DNA from: Clostridia bacterium
GTDB taxonomy: Bacteria > Bacillota_A > Clostridia > Oscillospirales > CAG-272
Length of the DNA: 32,291 nucleotides
Reading direction: 5' to 3'
Assembly (NCBI GenBank): GCA_017632155.1
Contig: JAGBRZ010000136.1
Location: 1-32,291 of the forward strand
Shown here: in pieces, positions 30,003-32,291 of the stretch
How positions within the stretch are numbered: position 1 is the first letter of the stretch
Layout of the letters: the number at the start of each line of letters is the position of its first letter
Translations under genes and position numbers: made by a program
Notes under the pieces: generated by a model
The model's database searches: none
The model's input: the letters and a program-made list of their open reading frames with translations, nothing else
Told to the model about the DNA's origin: nothing

Positions 30003-31403
30003 TCATTTCCCCACACAGAACCTCGAAAATATTCCATCCGCAATATCCGCTCCCACCGCTCCGTGTCCGCGTCCGTCGAGCTCGCAAAGACGCGCGGCGG
30101 CATCCTCAAGGCAAACTCCCGCAACATCGGGCGGAAAGCCGTCATTGAGTGAAGAAAGCGCCTCTCCGAGTGCATCGATCACGCGCAGAAGTGCATCGTG
30201 CTGGCGCGCGGATGAGATAACGGCGTCGCGTTCGGTGTCAAGCTCGCCGTCGATGAAGAGCTGATTGATAAGCTTTTCAAGCTCTTCGCATCCCGCGCCG
30301 CTTTTAACCGAGAGAGTGACGCGAAGATCGAATTTCGATGCAAGCTTTTCTGCATTCTCGTTGCGCTCAAGGTCGGATTTTGTCAGAATGGCAATGACCT
30401 TTCCGCTGTGCGACGAGAGCTTTTCCGAGAGTGCAACATCGTCCTCGGATGGTGCTCTTGAAGAGTCGATAAGGAAGAGAACAAGCTCCGCCGAGTCGAT
30501 CTTTTCCTCTGCGCGGCGAATGCCGATGCGCTCGACTTCCTCAGCCGTTTCGCGCAGACCCGCAGTGTCGGAAAGGAGAAGCGTGACGTCGCCGTAGGAA
30601 ACCGTCGCGGTCAGAATATCGCGCGTTGTGCCCTCAATGTCGGTGACGATAGCCTCGTCCGAGCCGACAAGAAGATTGTAAAGCGTGCTCTTGCCCGCAT
30701 TCGTTCTGCCGCAGATGACGGTGGGAATGCCCTCGGCAACCGCTCTGCCCGTCGAATAGGTCGCGGCAAGCTTCTTTGCCGATGCGATCAGAGAGGCAAG
30801 TCGGTCAAGAACCTCGTCGTCCGAGATCGAGCCGAGATCTTCCTCGGGGAAGTCCACGCGGGCGTAAATATCCTCAAGAAGCGTGGTGATCTCGCGGCGA
30901 AGGGTGTCGCATGCCGAGGAAAGCGCACCGCTCATGCCTCCGCGCGAGAGTCGAAGCTGAGCCTCCGTGCCCGCGTCGAGGAGCATCCCGAGAGCCTCTG
31001 CCTCGGGGAGCGAAAGCTTGCCCGCGGCAAACGCGCGGCGAGTGAATTCGCCCGCCTCTGCACGTCTTGCACCCGCCGCAAGCGCGGCTCCAAGCACGGC
31101 GCGGGTGACAAGGATTCCGCCGTGACAGCAGATCTCAACCGTGTCCTCACCCGTGAAGGAATTCGGCGCGGCGAAGCGCGTGAAAAGCCCCGTGTCAATG
31201 CGTTTTTGACTGTCGGGGTCAACGATCTCACCGAAAAGTGCAGTTCTGGGCGCACTTTCGGAGGGGATCTTACCGTTTATTCTCTTAAAAATTCTGTCGC
31301 CGACGGCATTTGCCTCGGGACCCGATATGCGAACGAGCGCCACACCGCCCTTGCCCTGGGGCGTCGAAATTGCGGCGATCGTATTAAATGCGGTAGTAAA
31401 CAT
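30003..31403 (-). CDS. mnmE: tRNA uridine-5-carboxymethylaminomethyl modification GTPase
   Basis: Works with MnmG to modify U34 of certain tRNAs. The 466-residue protein has the N-terminal dimer/folate domain (TIAAISTPQGKGGVALVRISG, CHGGILVTR), helical domain and inserted G domain: P-loop GRTNAGKST (232-240), switch/G3 DTAGLRET, G4 TKSD, and the C-terminal catalytic FCVGK. The start at 31403 (MFTTAFNTIA) has a GAGG site at slightly long spacing; an in-frame extension of 36 codons upstream reads through a repeat element and is rejected. It follows jag as in other Firmicutes, but mnmG, the usual next gene, is missing here: a hairpin element follows instead. Confidence 0.95.
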   Translation of the reverse strand: MFTTAFNTIAAISTPQGKGGVALVRISGPEANAVGDRIFKRINGKIPSESAPRTALFGEIVDPDSQKRIDTGLFTRFAAPNSFTGEDTVEICCHGGILVTRAVLGAALAAGARRAEAGEFTRRAFAAGKLSLPEAEALGMLLDAGTEAQLRLSRGGMSGALSSACDTLRREITTLLEDIYARVDFPEEDLGSISDDEVLDRLASLIASAKKLAATYSTGRAVAEGIPTVICGRTNAGKSTLYNLLVGSDEAIVTDIEGTTRDILTATVSYGDVTLLLSDTAGLRETAEEVERIGIRRAEEKIDSAELVLFLIDSSRAPSEDDVALSEKLSSHSGKVIAILTKSDLERNENAEKLASKFDLRVTLSVKSGAGCEELEKLINQLFIDGELDTERDAVISSARQHDALLRVIDALGEALSSLNDGFPPDVAGVCLEDAAARLCELDGRGHGAVGADIADGIFSRFCVGK

Positions 31404-31431
31404 TTTGTGATTACCTCGTGCTTGGTTTATG

Positions 31432-31551
31432 AGTGGACAGTGAACAGTGGACAGTGAACAGTGAAGGAAACTTTTTTCGCTTTGCTCAAAAAGTAATTTA
31501 TGAGAAGACAAATCGCGTCTTTCTATTCACTGACCACTAACCACTGACCAC
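31432..31551. repeat. Heptamer-armed hairpin element, copy 3
   Basis: Left arm 31433-31467: units AGTGGAC and AGTGAAC in alternation. Centre: a hairpin at 31470-31494 with 7-bp outer stem ACTTTTT/AAAAAGT, TC facing TC (GA facing GA on the other strand), GC/GC and loop TTT. Right arm 31527-31551: units CACTGAC and CACTAAC. It fills most of the jag-mnmE gap and touches the jag terminator at 31552. The 10-bp stem of the other copies is absent. Confidence 0.75.
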
Positions 31552-31590
31552 TAAAAACCCCGCTGCTGATATATCAGCAGCGGGGTTTTT
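31552..31590. terminator. Intrinsic terminator of jag
   Basis: Perfect hairpin AAAAACCCCGCTGCTGAT and its complement (31552-31590), with T/A runs on both sides. It lies 4 bases after the jag stop and suggests that mnmE, beyond the repeat element, has its own start or is read only by readthrough. Confidence 0.85.
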
Positions 31591-31593
31591 CTA

Positions 31594-32244
31594 TTACTCC
31601 GCGTCAGCAGAGTTATCGAGATAGATAACGATCTTGCGGTTGTTTTCGCTGCCGATGGAGTTGGTGCTTACGCCCTTGATGGTCTGAACCTCGGAGTGGA
31701 TGATTCGTCTCTCGTAGGGGTTCATGGGCTCAAGCATTACGCTTCTCTTATACTTGAGAACCTTGTCAGCCTGCTTTCTTGCAAGCGCGCGGAGAGTTTC
31801 CTCTCTCTTTGCGCGGTAGCCCTCGATATCAAGGGTAACCTTGAGATACTCTCTCTTCTCGCCTTCCTCACGGCGGTTAGCAGCGAGGTTGAGAAGATAC
31901 TGGAGTGCATCAAGAGTGTCGCCGTGGTGACCGATAAGGATACCCGAGCCCTCACCCGAAATATCAATGATGAGCTCGCCGTCCTTGCCGTCGCGAACGT
32001 CAACGTCTGCGGTAAGCTGCATATCGGCAATAACAGTGTTGATGAAGTCGATTGCCGCCTGCTCTCCGCGGGGAATATAGTATGCGCTGATCTCAGCATC
32101 GGTGGAACCGAGTCCGAGGAATCCGCGCTTTGCCTCAGCAATTACGGTGTACTTGATCTCGCTTGCGGGTGCGCCGAGCTGTTCAGCGGCAAGAGCGAGA
32201 GCCTCTTCAACCGATTTTGCCTTTACGGTTACTTCTTTCTTCAT
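31594..32244 (-). CDS. jag: RNA-binding protein Jag/KhpB
   Basis: Spo III J-associated RNA-binding protein (also called EloR/KhpB), involved in cell elongation and RNA binding. The 216-residue protein has the Jag_N domain (KEVTVKAKSVEEALALAAEQLG, then AKRGFLGLGSTDAEI), a KH domain with GILIGHHGDTLDALQYLLNL, and a C-terminal R3H domain with MNPYERRIIHSEV. The extended linker seen in some species is short here. The start at 32244 has a GAGGAA site. In other Firmicutes it follows yidC and rnpA; those would lie just beyond the window. Confidence 0.94.
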   Translation of the reverse strand: MKKEVTVKAKSVEEALALAAEQLGAPASEIKYTVIAEAKRGFLGLGSTDAEISAYYIPRGEQAAIDFINTVIADMQLTADVDVRDGKDGELIIDISGEGSGILIGHHGDTLDALQYLLNLAANRREEGEKREYLKVTLDIEGYRAKREETLRALARKQADKVLKYKRSVMLEPMNPYERRIIHSEVQTIKGVSTNSIGSENNRKIVIYLDNSADAE

Positions 32245-32291
32245 ATTTTCCTCTGATTAATTGTTATAGTTAATTAATTTTCGTTAGAATC
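32245..32291. other. Window edge upstream of jag
   Basis: 47 bases, AT-rich, containing the jag ribosome binding site. On the minus strand one frame has a stop at about 32274-32276 (reads D-S-N-E-N then stop), which could be the end of an upstream yidC-type gene, but this is too short to claim. Confidence 0.3.

Noticed and set aside
31404..31511. N-terminal extension of MnmE
   Set aside because: The extra codons read through the heptamer repeat and have no similarity to the family; 31403 fits the conserved N-terminus.

Overview
The window looks like a piece of a chromosome from an anaerobic, probably gut-associated member of the Clostridia (Bacillota) of moderate GC content. The evidence is a Jag/KhpB and MnmE pair in the order usual near the origin in Firmicutes, a CarD-family regulator, a SleB-type cell-wall hydrolase, LuxS with Pfs, many Thr/Glu/Pro-linker lipoproteins, strong GGAGG-type ribosome binding sites and classical TTGACA-17-TATAAT promoters. 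I assign no species. There is no phage, insertion sequence, CRISPR array, rRNA or tRNA that I can support.

Layout. 1-5158 (minus strand): 5' end of a glycerophosphodiester phosphodiesterase, a hairpin-rich gap, serine acetyltransferase cysE with an unknown membrane protein and a PfoR/PTS-EIIC-like membrane protein, then ribulokinase araB. 5331-8039 (plus): thymidylate kinase operon with a small membrane protein and a lipoprotein. 8082-14226 (minus): cysS, then an operon alr - solute-binding lipoprotein - ribbon-helix-helix protein - short-chain dehydrogenase - lipoprotein. 14467-18277 (plus): lipoprotein plus SleB-like hydrolase, then a GH95 fucosidase. 18283-18784: a scar in which 5'-truncated copies of carD and the hydrolase gene are joined head to head. 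18789-24374 (minus): a two-repeat lipoprotein, carD, and an operon of a class-I glutamine-amidotransferase-like hydrolase, GtrA, ComM, an AraC-type regulator and RuvX. 24535-29545 (minus): operon of a DUF6106-like membrane protein, luxS, mtnN, an AMP-forming ligase, a cytidylate-kinase-like protein and a metallophosphoesterase. 30003-32244 (minus): mnmE and jag.

How genes work together. LuxS and MtnN form the SAH detoxification/AI-2 branch of the methyl cycle. CysE and CysS both concern cysteine. Alr and the SleB-like hydrolase act on the cell wall. AraB and the GH95 enzyme indicate use of plant or host glycans.

The most unusual content is between the genes: (a) a five-hairpin element at 461-634 and again at 29708-29870 whose stems differ in sequence but keep their pairing; (b) three elements (3361, 9611, 31432) bounded by arrays of 7-base repeats and carrying a hairpin with a paired GA/GA mismatch and a three-base loop; (c) a palindrome family at 14373, 24473 and 26057. 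These families sit mostly right after stop codons of minus-strand genes. The chimeric carD/hydrolase scar is the clearest rearrangement.
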